From: Haematobia irritans
Lineage: Eukaryota; Arthropoda; Insecta; Diptera; Muscidae
Assembly (NCBI RefSeq): GCF_050003625.1
Contig: NC_134397.1
Span: forward strand, 96,141,562-96,205,561
Length of the DNA stretch: 64,000 bases
Direction: 5' to 3'
Below are positions 21,243-32,787 of this stretch, in pieces. Positions within the stretch are counted from its first letter, which is position 1. Each line of letters starts with the position of its first letter. The translations under genes were made by a program, and so were the position numbers. The notes beneath the pieces are model-generated. The model searched no databases and was not told the DNA's origin. It worked only from the letters and a program-made list of their open reading frames with translations.

Positions 21243-22079
21243 TTTGTAATAAAGTTTAATTTAAAATTTGTGAAATTTATCGCTAAGGTCGACAATATTG
21301 AAACATTTTTAAAGGTTCTATTAACCAGAATATCTACTCGATACACTGAGAAAAAAATTTATAAAAATTCAGTCAATTTCAAAACTTGAGTGTACGACTT
21401 TTTTCACAATTACTAGATACAGTTGAGCTAAAATCTTCTAATTTTATGAAATATATACTATTGTGACTGAGTGTTAAGGATTGCTGTTATGGTTCCAACA
21501 TACCCAGACCGAAGCAAAAAAGTTTTTCAAATCGTAAACACTCGTAGTTTATAAAATAATTTTTTTTTCATGTACATTTGATGAGAAGTGATTTTTCTTA
21601 TGTATTTTGATCTGCTGAATTTGAAAAAGAAGGTTAAGTTTTTGTTTGTTTGTTTTTTTTTTCTTGAGTCTATAGGTAAGAATATCCTTACAGACTAAAA
21701 ATAATTATGCAATGGGTAAATATTAGAGGTCTGCACAATTCCATTTGTAAATGCAGAGTACACGTGTACTTGCTACATGAGTACATCTATTTGAGAGAGT
21801 CGCAAAACTATTGGTACACATTTTGATGAACACCAAAAGTCACGAGTAACTTCTTGTTGCTACTCTGATGTCTTCACTACCAACAAACACATATTCCTCT
21901 TTCTCACTTATTGAAGTGTACTCAGAGTGATCACGTCGAGTATGTTGCGAGAACAAAACTTCTTAGAGTACTCCATGTACCACGTGCAGTTTCAGAAATA
22001 CAAAAAACAGTTACACTCCATAATATATGTTTTGGTTTGTTATAAAGAACGGCAAACGTTAAGGTAAGTGTGTGACATA
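21243..22079. other. Unassigned AT-rich DNA with a MITE end fragment
   Basis: 21569-21630 (TGTACATTTGATGAGAAGTG ... TTTTGATCTGCTGAATT) matches the terminal segment of the MITE at 58195-63450, also seen at 39424-39482. Otherwise nothing recognised. Confidence 0.4.
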
Positions 22080-22081
22080 TA

Positions 22082-23015
22082 AAGGGTGATTTGTTAAGAG
22101 CTTGATAACTTTTTTTTTTAAAAAAACGCATAAAATTTGCAAAATCTCATCGGTTCTTTATTTGAAACGTTAGATTGGTCCATGACATTTACTTTTTGAA
22201 GATAATTTCATTTAAATGTTGACCGCGGCTGCGTCTTAGGTGGTCCATTCGGAAAGTCCAATTTTGGGCAACTTTTTCGAGCATTTCGGCCGGAATAGCC
22301 CGAATTTCTTCGGAAATGTTGTCTTCCAAAGCTGGAATAGTTGCTGGCTTATTTCTGTAGACTTTAGACTTGACGTAGCCCCACAAAAAATAGTCTAAAG
22401 GCGTCAAATCGCATGATCTTGGTGGCCAACTTACCGGTCCATTTCTTGAGATGAATTGTTCTCCGAAGTTTTCCCTCAAAATGGCCATAGAATCGCAAGC
22501 TGTGTGGCATGTAGCGCCATCTTGTTGAAACCACATGTCAACCAAGTTCAGTTCTTCCATTTTTGGCAACAAAAAGTTTGTTAGCATCGAACGATAGCGA
22601 TCGCCATTCACCGTAACGTTGCGTCCAACAGCATCTTTGAAAAAATACGGTCCAATGATTCCACCAGCGTACAAACCACACCAAACAGTGCATTTTTCGG
22701 GATGCATGGGCAGTTCTTGAACGGCTTCTGGTTGCTCTTCACTCCAAATGCGGCAATTTTGCTTATTTACGTAGCCATTCAACCAGAAATGAGCCTCATC
22801 GCTGAACAAAATTTGTCGATAAAAAAGCGGATTTTCTGCCAACTTTTCTAGGGCCCATTCACTGAAAATTCGACGTTGTGGCTCGTTAGTAAGTCTATTC
22901 ATGATGAAATGTCAAAGCATACTGAGCATCTTTCTCTTTGACACCATGTCTGAAATCCCACGTGATCTGTCAAATACTAATGCATGAAAATCCTAACCTC
23001 AAAAGAATCACCCTT
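22082..23015 (-). mobile_element. Mariner/Tc1-like element, deletion derivative, copy 1 (934 bp)
   Basis: Ends are AAGGGTGATT inverted repeats, with TA duplications at 22080-22081 and 23016-23017. It is the same length as copy 2 (36101-37034) and nearly identical, in opposite orientation. Seen differences are one codon (Cys instead of Arg at residue 136) and a T/A homopolymer boundary (T10A7 against T8A9). It carries one ORF for the catalytic part of a transposase only. Confidence 0.9.
22189..22902 (-). CDS. Mariner/Tc1-like transposase, catalytic domain only
   Basis: The 237-residue frame starts at MNRLTNEPQRR and contains the DDE-type core: FSDEAHFWLNG (D35), WFQQDGATCH (D128) and RSCDLTPLDYFLWG (D165), giving 36 residues between the second and third aspartates. 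Full transposases of this superfamily are about 330-350 residues. The missing N terminus should hold the helix-turn-helix DNA-binding domains. A short leader frame starting MVSKRKM stops just upstream, as expected for an internal deletion. Without its DNA-binding part this protein is unlikely to act alone, so the element was probably moved by a full-length transposase elsewhere. It differs from copy 2 at residue 136 (Cys). Confidence 0.88.
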   Translation of the reverse strand: MNRLTNEPQRRIFSEWALEKLAENPLFYRQILFSDEAHFWLNGYVNKQNCRIWSEEQPEAVQELPMHPEKCTVWCGLYAGGIIGPYFFKDAVGRNVTVNGDRYRSMLTNFLLPKMEELNLVDMWFQQDGATCHTACDSMAILRENFGEQFISRNGPVSWPPRSCDLTPLDYFLWGYVKSKVYRNKPATIPALEDNISEEIRAIPAEMLEKVAQNWTFRMDHLRRSRGQHLNEIIFKK

Positions 23016-23017
23016 TA

Positions 23018-23431
23018 TAAATATATGAAATATGTGATATACACACATATCTATGATTAATAATAATGGAAAGTTTTGCTTCGCACATAACTGAGAAATA
23101 CTTGTGGTACCACGTGAAGTGAAGAGAATCCATGTTGTACTTTTTCTCAAGTACTTACATTTTTATTGTTACTTTTTTTCGGAACACATATTGTTTCGGA
23201 TAAGTACTTGGTGGTATTTGACAAGCAAGTGTTCTCTTCACTTCACTACTTGCGCTCTGAGAGAAAGACAGTGTATGTACTATATTCGACAGCGAATTGC
23301 ATACATGTACTGAAAAGTTATTCGATGCAGACCTCTAGTAAATATATACAATATGGGAAATGTTTACTTGCATCATTCATTCAAATATAAAATTATTTTC
23401 CGCTTTAATGAGTATTTATTTTCAGATAATT
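23018..23431. other. Unassigned AT-rich DNA
   Basis: No motif recognised. Overlapping frames of 69-74 codons on the plus strand look like chance. Confidence 0.4.
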
Positions 23432-24984
23432 CTAAAAGGTGATACTACTTATTAAATTATTAGCATTAGCATAAAAATTATTAGTATAGTTACTTTGAAA
23501 ATATTGAATTGCAACCAATTGAAAGTTTCTTGTCGGTCTCGTTGGAACCTTCAGATATATTCTACTTAGAATGAAATCCGAAGTAAGTTCACCATGTATA
23601 GTGTTCATAACAAAGTTTATATTTAACATTTTTCTTCCAACCGCTATTTCGAAGACAAAAAGAAGGAACTGTTTCTGAACAGATTCTATTTTTTTCGAAT
23701 AAATGCTATAGACTGGATCTCATACGACAGAACCAGATTCCAGCATACTCCGTACGAGGGAAATGTATAAATGTTTGTAATAACCTAACCCAACTTATCA
23801 TAAATCCTAATTAACTACTCGCTTTGTTAACCATCATTAAAATATGTTGCTTAAAATTTAACCTTGGATCTAAATGTGTTCTTGGTCAAGAAATTGGTCG
23901 ACACACGTAAGTTCGACCCCATTGATATAATAGCTCGTATTTAAACGACAACGTCTATAAAACTACATATTTTAAGTGTATTTAGTTGCATGAGATTTAC
24001 ATCACACCATTTACTAAAGTTATCCAAGTCCAATTGTGACAATTTCTGGTCATAAGGACCGTCGAATGTATAAAAAATTTTGACATCATCCGCATACATT
24101 AATTTATGAGAATGATTTATAATTTATAAATAAACTAAGAATAACAGGACCCAGGTGGCTACCTTGGGGAACCCTCGAAGTAACATTAATTTGCATCGAA
24201 ATAATATCTCCAAATTTCACTTTTTGCACTCGTCCAGTTAAGTAAGACTTTATTCATTTAATAAAACAAAAACCAATTCTCAAAATTTTCAAAAATAAAA
24301 GGTTGTAATTATCAAAAGCTTTGCTGAAGTCAGTGTATACTACATCCGTCTGCCTACCTAGTCTAAAACCATCGTTCACAAGTGTCGTCAACTGCAATAT
24401 GTTTGTAACAGTAGAAAGACATTTCCCAAAACTATGTTGATAATTTGATCAAACTGATGAAGCCTGATGAGATACCATCTCTGTTAAATTTCCTCAAACA
24501 GTTTAGGGATTGCGCTAAGAATTGCAATGCCCCTGTAATTTGATGCCTTATGTCTACTACCAGATTTAAATAAGGGTACAGTATACGACTGTTTTCATAG
24601 GCTCGGGGCATAACCTAAAGATATGAACTTGTTAAAAAGCGGAGCTTTGAGATAATTTGCGCATTGCTTCAATATGATTGCTTCAATATAATCTTTTAGA
24701 GATTTCAAGTTTCTAAAAACATTATAGGTTGACAGGTCTGTTATGGAACAGTTTTTGAGATATCCCGTTATTTTAGCTTTTCGGCATAAACAAACCATAT
24801 CTCGAGCTAGAAAATGTCCTATTGTTGGTACTTTAATGCAAGGTATTGAGATGGCGAACAAACGTGTATAATTTGATCTGTGATAAATTAAGTAGTTCAA
24901 AATATATTGGTAAAAATAGGGCGAATTTTCAAAAAAAAATCGTGTTTTACAATGACTATGGGCTGCCGGGAAAGTATAAACCAA
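23432..24984 (-). pseudogene. Decayed LINE ORF2 (Jockey/CR1-like), reverse strand
   Basis: Minus-strand blocks in order: LKSLKDYIEAIILKQCANYL with LFNKFISLGYAPSL (24710-24595, region before the RT core), RVPQGSHLGPVIL (about 24185-24140), LMYADDVKIF (about 24105-24075), and the C-terminal block PTRPTRNFQLVAIQYFQSNY (23570-23500). The last block closely parallels PFRPTRNFELLHIEYFRTNF at 53.7 kb, so this and the 52.9-kb fragment belong to one family. Multiple stops and shifts make it non-functional. Confidence 0.8.
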
Positions 24985-25051
24985 TGAAAAAAATTTGGGC
25001 GCTCTTCATGTTGTAAAGATGATACTTAGGCGTAAGAAATAAGACCAACTA

Positions 25052-26028
25052 CACGGATGAAAAAGACTGTTTTTCATATGTTTGGCTATAAACATTATAT
25101 GTTTGGAACACAAATTTTTAAACACAATATTTTTGAGTGCAAGCATATAATGTTCATAAACTAGCATAACATGTTTGGGACATATATGTTAATATGTTAG
25201 AACATATTATGATTGGGACATAAAATGTTTGTAAATATAATATGCTTGGATGCAAACATATATTAATTTAGAAATAGCCTATAAACATATATGTGTTTAG
25301 TAGCTTGGAGCGCTATTTAACAGGGAGCGATATTGAATTAAGTTGGTGGTTGTTGCTTGTTATTACAAAATTAACATTTTATTTTTCCTTGGGCAATTGA
25401 TCAGCTACTTCTTTGATCCTTACAAACTGTGTGGTCCGCTGTTCGAATCCCCGTCCGGCAAAAGGTAAAATTAGATTAAAAAAAAATAATCCAATTGAAT
25501 AATTTCTTCTACAATGTTTGTATTACAGAAAAAGTGCTAAGAACTAAAAAATCTCGTGGAAGTGAGAAAGATGTGGGGGAATATACAATTGGGCAGAAAC
25601 AAAATTTTGAGCATTCAGGTCGAAAACCTATGTTGTTAGCACCTATATTACCTGTTTATTTTCATAATTCATTATGATTGTAAATATATAAATAAATAAA
25701 TAAAATTTTGAGCACAATATTGTTTGGGAGAATTTTTTTTAAGCATATAATATTTTTGGGTGCAAAATGCTTCCAAACATATTATATGTTCACATACTAA
25801 CATATTGTTTTTTGGAAGACAACATTATTGAATTTGGATGCAAAAATACAAAATGTTTGGAACTTAGACTACCCAAACATATATTGTTTAGACCAATATG
25901 CTTACAAACATATTATATATTGGAAGAGATCAAACATATAAATGTTTGGGCAATACCCCAAAATGTATATGCTTGAAGCAAAATATGTTTGGGAGTATAT
26001 GTTACAGAAGCGATTTTTTGTGAGCGTG
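25052..26028 (+). mobile_element. TA-flanked CATATGTTT-rich element, copy 3 (977 bp)
   Basis: Starts CACGGATGAAAAAGACTG, ends TTTTTTGTGAGCGTG, with TA at 25050-25051 and 26029-26030. It is close to identical to the copy at 46462-47406 apart from small indels (for example near 25475 and 25695-25735). It contains the second tRNA-like segment (about 25408-25463, B-box-like GTTCGAATCCCC) but not the SINE-head segment. No transposase. Confidence 0.7.
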
Positions 26029-26318
26029 TAGAAAAAAATCTACAGAAAAAAGACAAAGTTCTAAGCAATTGAGTGAATAAATCCGATGCCAAATCATCTA
26101 AATATTAGACACTTATCAACACAAAAATGCCACTCGGCCACACAAAAATGCATTTTTATTCCACAAATGTATTTTTCACATGAACGTCATTAGTAAAATA
26201 TACAAAATTTAAGAAATTGTAATTCCCCTTTTTTTTAGTTCGTTAAACTAACGTGCGCAAAAAATCACTAAAGTCAAGGAGACTTTCTCAAAACATAATA
26301 ATATCATGAAGTTAAGTT

Positions 26319-26401
26319 GGGTTAGGTATGGTGGCAGCCCGATATTTCAGGTTAACTTAGACTATTCAGTCCATTGTGATACCACAGTGGTGAACTTCTC
26401 T
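26319..26401 (-). repeat. SINE 3' tail, separated from its head by a 4.2-kb LINE
   Basis: On the minus strand: GTGGTATCACAATGGACTGA..., then ATCGGGCTGCCACC, then a degraded CCTAACCC tail. This matches the LINE 3' region at 12664-12744 and is the 3' end of the SINE whose head is at 30563-30793. Confidence 0.75.
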
Positions 26402-26616
26402 TTTTTTTTTTTTGTTACTGTCATTTTTTTCTCTTCTCGAACATGGATTGTCTTTATGAAAATTATGATGTCACTAATATTCATGAGCACTCTATAACGT
26501 CTTGGCTGTGGGAGGGTCACGCTCACTTAAAGTGTGCTGGACTTAATGGTAGACATTTCGACAAGATAGCGGATCGATCCAATGGACTCAGATGACCCTG
26601 TTTAAAGTACAGACAA

Positions 26617-27200
26617 TTGGATATCGACTTTTGGACATCGAATTTTAAATTTGATAGTATCACATCTCCCAAACGTAAGAGACCTGCTCCCCAGAATATG
26701 GTCATAGCTGACAATGCACCTTTACTTAGTCTTCCTCCTACTCCGGACTTGAATGGTCTATTTACACCAATTGTTAAGGAATTGCCGGTTCAGACTGAGG
26801 TGTTGAATCTCTCCCTGAATGGTACTGTCAACTATGGTGGTTAACGAGGACTGTGCCTCAAATGGGGTTGTGACTCCTTTGTCACATAATCCTCCTATGC
26901 ATGCTAGTAATGGGAGTACTTCGGTTCCATCGGTATCTGTTGTTCCACCCAGTCATGATGTCACCCCTACACTTGGGGTCATTGGACCTAATCCCACTTC
27001 AGCGAATTCCGTTATTGATTCTGATTTAGTAGTTGTTCCGCCACGTAAAACCGTATTGCTTCCTCGTCTTGCCAACGATACTTCTGTGGATAAAGTTGGT
27101 AACTATATACGTTCCAAGTATGTTGACTTCAGATTATGTGACTGCAGCATCATTAAACTGAACAACCGACATTTAAGATCATTGTTCCGCTGAAAATGAT
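26617..27200 (+). pseudogene. LINE ORF1-like relic
   Basis: Two overlapping frames (26617-26844, 26819-27193) give a Pro/Ser/Val-rich region ending in VGNYIRSKYVDFRLCDCSIIKL. The sequence after the stop (VPLKMIDVLVDSCFWPPGLLVTEF, about 27188-27260) looks like a continuation after a shift. It precedes the endonuclease. Assignment as ORF1 rests on position and the pattern of an SxVDKVxxYIxSK-type segment often seen in such proteins. Confidence 0.5.
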
Positions 27201-27329
27201 TGATGTATTAGTTGATTCGTGTTTCTGGCCTCCGGGTTTGCTGGTTACGGAATTTATACCTCGGTCTAGACCGACACGGCCTATGCCTGTTAATTTAGTA
27301 ACGGCTTCAAAAAACTAATTCATGATATT

Positions 27330-27960
27330 TGTATTGTATATCAGAACGTCCATGGTCTTAATACGAAACTTCGTCATGTATACCTGAACAGTCTTTCATG
27401 CGAGTTTGATACGTATTGTTATATTCACCGAGATATGGCTAAAGCCAGACATTTTCGATCTGGAATTATTTTTTACTGAGTTCAACGTCTATAGAAAGGA
27501 TCGATTAGCTCGAGGTGGCGGTGTCTTGATAGCCGTGAGAAGTTCGTTTTTGTCATGGTTGCAGGATTTACATGTCCCACATGATATTGATTTTATTTCT
27601 GTACGCTTGAATCTCTCCGGATTGAACATCTTCATTACTTGTTCATACATACCACCAAATTCTGACATGGATATGTATATGAATCACTTGAATCTTATCA
27701 AGTTGACTATGAATAAACTCACAGCTAATGATACAATTTTGGTATTTGGCGATTTTAACGTACCGAGTTTACACTGGCTCAATTCTGAAGGTGATACGCT
27801 TGTACCGACCAATCTACGGACTTTTAAGGATCTTTTTGATGTTATTTCTGAATTATGCCTCGTACAGTTGAATTCAGTTACGAATTATTTTGGAAAATAG
27901 TTGGATCTCATATTTTTTAATGTATCAGATATTAATATGTTATTTCTCGTATTGATCCAT
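27330..27960 (+). pseudogene. LINE APE endonuclease domain relic
   Basis: Upstream codons near 27335-27360 read like CIVYQNVHGLNTKL, the usual start of an APE domain. Then come FTEIWLKPDIFD (27420s), RGGGVLIAVRS (27510s) and VFGDFNVPSLHW (27742-27778), with a stop at 27898-27900 followed by LDLIFFNVSDI. The key Glu in TEIW and Asp/Asn in GDFN are present. Frame breaks before and after make it inactive. Confidence 0.8.
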
Positions 27961-27962
27961 TT

Positions 27963-29900
27963 GTGACACCTGAGGATATATACCAACCTATCCTTACATT
28001 ATCCCTTAATGTTAATAGGTCGATGAATAAGCCAACTAATCAAGACTGTCTTCGATATGATTTTAAACGTACTGACATCTCAATTCTTCACGATTTATTG
28101 TATCACGTCATCTGGCCACCACTTACCGGCGACCTTTCGAGCCGCTTATCCTCATTCTACGGTGAAATTCATTGTTGCTTCCGTCAAGCAGTTCCGATTT
28201 CTCGTATGAGCGCTAATGCACCCGGTCCGCCATAGTTCTGCAAAGAATTAAGAAGTCTGAGAAATCGTAGGAACAGATTGTTTAAAAGATTTAAAAGTGT
28301 GAATTCAAACTTAAACTACACGAAGTATATTAGTGCACGTTACTTGTATCGAGAAAAGTCTAAGGAATGCTACGAAAGATATTTGAAACGTATGATATCT
28401 AACCTTAATGCAAATCCAAGAGGTTTTTATAATTTTGTGAACTCTAAGAGAAATGTGACGAGTTTTCCAAATACACATAGATATTTGGACAAGGAGTGTT
28501 CGGATGTTTATGGGATTTCCAACTTATTTGCTGATTTTTTCGAGAGGACTTATGTTGAATATTCGTCTGTTGATGTATATTATCCTCACGGGATTCGCAC
28601 ATTCGATACGATTCCCAATATATGGTTAACATATGAGGAGGTATTCAGTGCACTTTGCTCTATGAAATTGGATTTTAGCCCTGACACGGATGGAGTTCCT
28701 TCTGTGTGTTAAGAACTGTGCATCCGTTTTGTGTATTCCTCTGACGAATCTATTCAATTATTCTTTATCTTCAGGATGTATTCCTACATTATGTACAAGA
28801 AGGGAAATAGGACGGAGATTCAGAATTACAGAGGAATAGCCAAACTAAGTGCTATTCCGAGGCTTTTTGGTTACGGATAGACTCGTTCCCTCATTGAGGT
28901 CTATATTTTCGGTGTCTCAACACGGTTTTATGAGTGAAGTCGACGAATCTTCTGGAATTTACCTCATATATACATAATTCATTCTCAAGGTGTAATCAGG
29001 TTGATGTTATCTATACTGACTTCCGCAAGGCCTCTGATAAGCTTAGTCATCGTCTCTTGTTATATAAGTTACCTGCGCTAGTGTTTCCTCCAGCTTTACT
29101 ATGCTGGATTTCGTCTTACTTGTATGATAGGGTTCAATGCGTTATGTTTAAGGGCCAACCATCTCGTAAGATATCGGTTACATCTGGTGTTGCCCAGGGA
29201 AGCCATATCGGACCACTACTCTTCGCTTTTTATCTTGACGATTTGCCATCGGTTACTCATCACTCAAGTATATTAGTGTATGCGAACGATGTGAAATTAG
29301 TGCGACGATTGATTCATGTCGATTACAGGGCGATTTAGACGATGTTGTCCGCTGGTGTGGCATTAATGGAACGTGTCTTAACTTTAGAAAATGCAAGAAG
29401 ATGACCTTCTTCAGGCCCAATGCTTTATTTACGGAATATTATATTGACAGCGTTAAATTAGAGGACGTTCAACTCTTTAATGATTTAGGTGTGTTATTTG
29501 ATCGCAGACTGAAGTTCGATTCTCATGTTGAGTCAAGTGTTTCGAGGGCTATGTCCACACTAGGTTTCATTAAGAGATGGCGAAGGAATTTAATGATCTT
29601 TACCTATCGAAACGTATCTACACTTCACTTGTCCGTCCAATCCTGGAATATGCGTCTGTCCTTTGGGCTCCCAGTTATCAATGTTATGTTGATAGAGTAG
29701 AGTCCGTTCAGAGGAGATTTCAACTTTTTGCGTTACGTGGTTTAGGTTGGACTGATCCTTTGGATCTCCCTCCTTATGTCAATTGCTTGAAATTAATAGA
29801 TTTACCGAGACTTGAGTGGAGACGTATAGTGTTTGATGTGGTTTTCATTATTAGACCCTTGAAAGGTGAAATTAACTCATAACAATTAATTAGTAAACTT
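27963..29900 (+). pseudogene. LINE reverse transcriptase and C-terminal region relic
   Basis: Segments in order: linker 27963-28235 and 28278-28712 (YLYREKSKECYERYLKRM, FYNFVNSKR, MKLDFSPDTDGVPS); RT 28934-29338 (VIYTDFRKASDKLSH, SGVAQGSHIGPLLFAFYLDDLPS, ILVYANDVKL, where the usual YADD is YAND); and C-terminal 29401-29882 (FNDLGVLFDRRLKF, LVRPILEYASVLWAP). At least four frame breaks and an altered catalytic Asp show it is dead. The layout matches the 53-kb fragment. Confidence 0.85.
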
Positions 29901-30562
29901 AACATTAATGTGCCTTCACGTGTTACACGACAATATTTTCCATTAAAACTACCCGTCTGTAGAAATAATTACGAGGAACACAGTTCCTTTTATCGGCTCT
30001 GTAAACATTATAATGAATTTAGCAACGTATTTGATTTATCTGATCCGATACATACTGTTAAACTGGTTTCGCTACACGTCGCCCAGCATCGAACACCACT
30101 TTAAGCTTTGCCATGAAACTTCGTTACAATTCTACCTTAGTCCATTTTTCTCGTACCTTGGAAAAATTTACTGTCTCGGGAATTGTACCAGTTCATTTCT
30201 CTCCTGCTCTGAACGTATCACTGTTCCTGCCTTCCAAGTTGTTCCTGTTAACCTATCTCGCCTGTAAGCAAATTGTCCCTGCCACTACCGTTCTATTATT
30301 TTCTTCTATTTAATGTTTCCCGATTGTCGTCACACCGATTCCTGCAATCTGATCGCTTCAATTGTTCCTGTCACCGGCTTACATTTTATGTTCCTGTTTG
30401 TGACTATCCCTTTATTATGCCAACGTCTACCACTTTTTTCGTTGAATTTATTTTGATTATTTAAACCAGTTTTTTTTTATATCCTTAATTATTTTTTTCT
30501 GGTCCGTAATTATTTTAACTCTAACGTAACTATATAAACTTATTGTATTCATGAATCTACCT

Positions 30563-30793
30563 TCTATGTTAAGCTCAATGACAAAGGACCTCCTTTTTAC
30601 AGCCGAGTCCGAACGGCGTTCCAAATTGCAGTGAAACCACTCAGAAGCTTTGAAACACTCAGCAATGGCACCAGCATTACTGAGGTGGGATAATCCACCG
30701 CTGATAAACTTTTTGGTGTGTGGTCGAGACTGGGTTTGAAGCCATGACCCTGTGTATGCATGGCGGGCATGCTAACCATTTCACCACGGTGCC
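30563..30793 (-). repeat. SINE head and body
   Basis: On the minus strand a tRNA-like head at 30721-30793 (CACCGTGGTGAAATGGTTAG A box; B box degenerate, GGCTTCAAACCC) is followed by the body with GGTGGATTATCCCACCTCAG and CCTTTGTCATTGAGCTTAAC. Together with 26319-26401 this is one interrupted SINE: tRNA head, unrelated body, LINE-derived tail. Confidence 0.75.
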
Positions 30794-30912
30794 CAACTAA
30801 ATGTATGTTTCTGTTAAATAAAGTTTTTTTAGTCGGCTCGTGGGCGCCGAAAACTATGCTATATAAATATAACAGTTTGACTGTTGATGACGATAACAGC
30901 TACGTAGCCCAG
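30794..30912 (+). repeat. Middle segment of the CATATGTTT element, left of a LINE insertion
   Basis: AAATGTATGTTTCTGTTAAA...GGCTCGTGGGCGCCG...GCTACGTAGCCCAG matches 2908-3037 and 5972-6097. The matching right half resumes at 33358 (TGGATAGCGTGTTGGCTTAC), so the LINE at 30913-33349 interrupted it exactly inside the tRNA-like A box. Confidence 0.75.
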
Positions 30913-30929
30913 CGTTATTCTAGACAGGA

Positions 30930-31849
30930 AGCTGAACTTTAGGCTTAATATTGAATAAATAGCGAGAAAAGCCACGATAGCTTTGTACTCGTGCAAAAAG
31001 CCAATAGGAAAAAAGTGGGGACTAAACCGAAAATTGTGTATTGGCTATACACGGCACTGGTTAGACCTATAATGCTATATTATGTTGTAGTCTGGTGGCG
31101 GGCACTTCAACAACCGACAGGTTTAGATAAAGTTCAGCGTATGGCGTGCTTGTGTATCTCAGGCGCATTCAGTAGGACAGTAACAGATTCCCTTAATGTC
31201 ATGCTGCATCTATTGCATTTAGACATTTTGGCCAAACAGTCAGCTGCAACAACGGCTGTGCGGTTGCGGAGCTATCGCTGTGGTCGAAAAAAAATGTACG
31301 GTCACAGTTCGGTCCTCAAAATAATGGCAGATGTGCCAAACGTAGTGGAGTACACTCTGGCGAAACCACTTTTCGACAAAAAGTTTGAAACTCTAATTCC
31401 CAGCAGTGAGGCGTGGTGTACACAGGCCCCGGGGAATAAAAGATATATAGATGTCTACACAGATGGCTCCAAATTGGATAGACAAGTGGGTTTCGGAGTA
31501 TATTCTAAAGATCTGGAAATTCGAATAGCGAAAAGATTACCTAATCACTGTAGTGTTTTTCAGGCTGAAATATTGGCAATAAGAGAGGAGGTGAATTGGC
31601 TGAGAAGTAATTTTCCAACAAATATTGGCATTAATATATACTCAGACAGTCAACCTGCAATAAAATCCTTGGACTCTGTGTTCCTTAACTCGAAAACGGA
31701 AATCGACTGCCGCACATCTCTCAACGAGATGGCTGAGCAGTACAATATTCACCTAATTTGCATGCCTGGCCATAGGAACATACCGGGGAACTGCGAGGCA
31801 GATGAGTTAGCAAGGCTAGGAACTACCTTACATATTCCAGGGGAACTAG
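30930..31849 (+). pseudogene. LINE ORF2 relic: end of RT to RNase H
   Basis: The open part (30991-31854) covers the post-RT region (YWLYTALVRPIMLYYVVVWW) and RNase H (VYTDGSKLD, AEILAIREE, IYSDSQPA, MPGHRN), then GNCEADELARLGTT. It preserves the reading frame where copy 1 has its frameshift, and so identifies that event. Frame changes near 30950-31020 and 31270 (LRSYRCGRKKMYG) and loss of the RT core show it is inactive. Confidence 0.85.
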
Positions 31850-31862
31850 GTTAGGTTAGGTG

Positions 31863-32730
31863 CAGTGCTGCCGCTACTACTTCAATCGAAGTATTTTGCT
31901 TCATTTTCACAAAATTTACTTCGTCACTCCTTCTTCCAAAAATCTGCTTCACTTTTTGTTCTGCTTCAAATTTTTAAAATTTTCCCCATATTACCTAATT
32001 GTTTTTCCTATTCCTTTAATTACAATGAACATAGCGATTTTAATCATTGAATTATTAACCGATGTGGACCAATTTTTGCATAGTTGTTAGAGACCATATA
32101 CTTACACTATGTACCAAATTTCAGCCGGATCGGATGAAATTTGGTTCTCTTAAAGGCTCCGCAAGCCAAATCGGGGGATCAGTTTATATGGGGGCTATAT
32201 ATAATTATGGACCGATGTGGACCAATTTTTGCATGGTTATTAGAGATCATATGCTGAAACCATGTACCAAATTTCAGCTGGATCGGATGAAAATTGTTCT
32301 CTTAGAGTCCCCGCAAGCCAAATTTGGGGGTCCGTTTATATGGGGGCTATACGTAAAAGTGGACCGATATGACCCATTTGCAATATCATTCGACCTACAT
32401 CAATAACAACTACTTGTGCCAAGTTTCAAGTCGATAGCTTCTTTCGTTCGGAAGTTAGCGTGATTTCAACAGACGGACGGACATGCTCAGATCGACTCAG
32501 AATTTCACCACGACCCAGAATATATATACTTTATGGTGTCTTAGAGAAATATTTCGATGTGTTACAAACGGAATGACAAAGTTAATATACCCCCACCCTA
32601 TGGTGGAAGGTATAATAAAAAGAATTCTATTGTTTTGTTTTCAAAAATGTATGCTACTTCAATTTTATTCAATCTACTCCACTTTTTTCCAAAATCTACT
32701 TCACTCAATTTTTCACTAGCGGCAGCACTG
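31863..32730. mobile_element. hAT-like MITE, 868 bp, with perfect 8-bp TSD
   Basis: Inverted ends CAGTGCTGCCGCTA / TAGCGGCAGCACTG. A perfect 8-bp duplication GTTAGGTG lies at 31855-31862 and 32731-32738. CAGTG ends with 8-bp TSDs are typical of hAT elements. The arms (TGCTTCATTTTCACAAAATT, TCTACTTCACTCAATTTTTC) are related to each other. A DINE-1 piece fills the middle. Confidence 0.85.
32052..32616 (-). mobile_element. DINE-1 family B fragment inside the hAT-like MITE
   Basis: This is the 5' part only. The minus-strand 5' hairpin (ATACC...GGGTAT) lies at 32585-32615, the GTCCGTCTGTT box near 32466-32480, then two to three core units. The rest of the element is missing. The segment at 32430-32460 supplies the empty target site of the 7.7-kb LINE. 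Confidence 0.7.
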
Positions 32731-32787
32731 GTTAGGTGGCAGCCCGATGTATCGGACTCACTTAGACCATTCAGTCAGATTCTAATT

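Larger units (their letters stand above)
26402..30562 (+). mobile_element. Decayed Jockey/CR1-like LINE inserted in a SINE
   Basis: A 4.2-kb insertion splits a SINE: the tail ends at CTTCTC (26401) and the body resumes at TATGTTAAGCTC (about 30565). It contains ORF1-like and ORF2-like coding relics on the plus strand. The left boundary is a T-rich stretch. A TSD could not be defined with confidence; CTTCT occurs on both sides. It is more decayed than the 7.7-kb LINE. Confidence 0.7.
31850..32784 (-). repeat. Antisense SINE/LINE 3'-tail insertion, split by a hAT-like MITE
   Basis: GGTTAGGTTAGGTG (31849-31862) and GTGGCAGCCCGATG ... CTTAGACCATTCAGTC (32736-32770) are the reverse complement of the LINE/SINE 3' end. 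It sits in the LINE with a near-perfect 15-bp TSD, ATTCCAGGGGAACTA on the left and ATTCCAGGGAAACTA on the right. It is therefore a very short retrotransposed tail. Confidence 0.75.
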
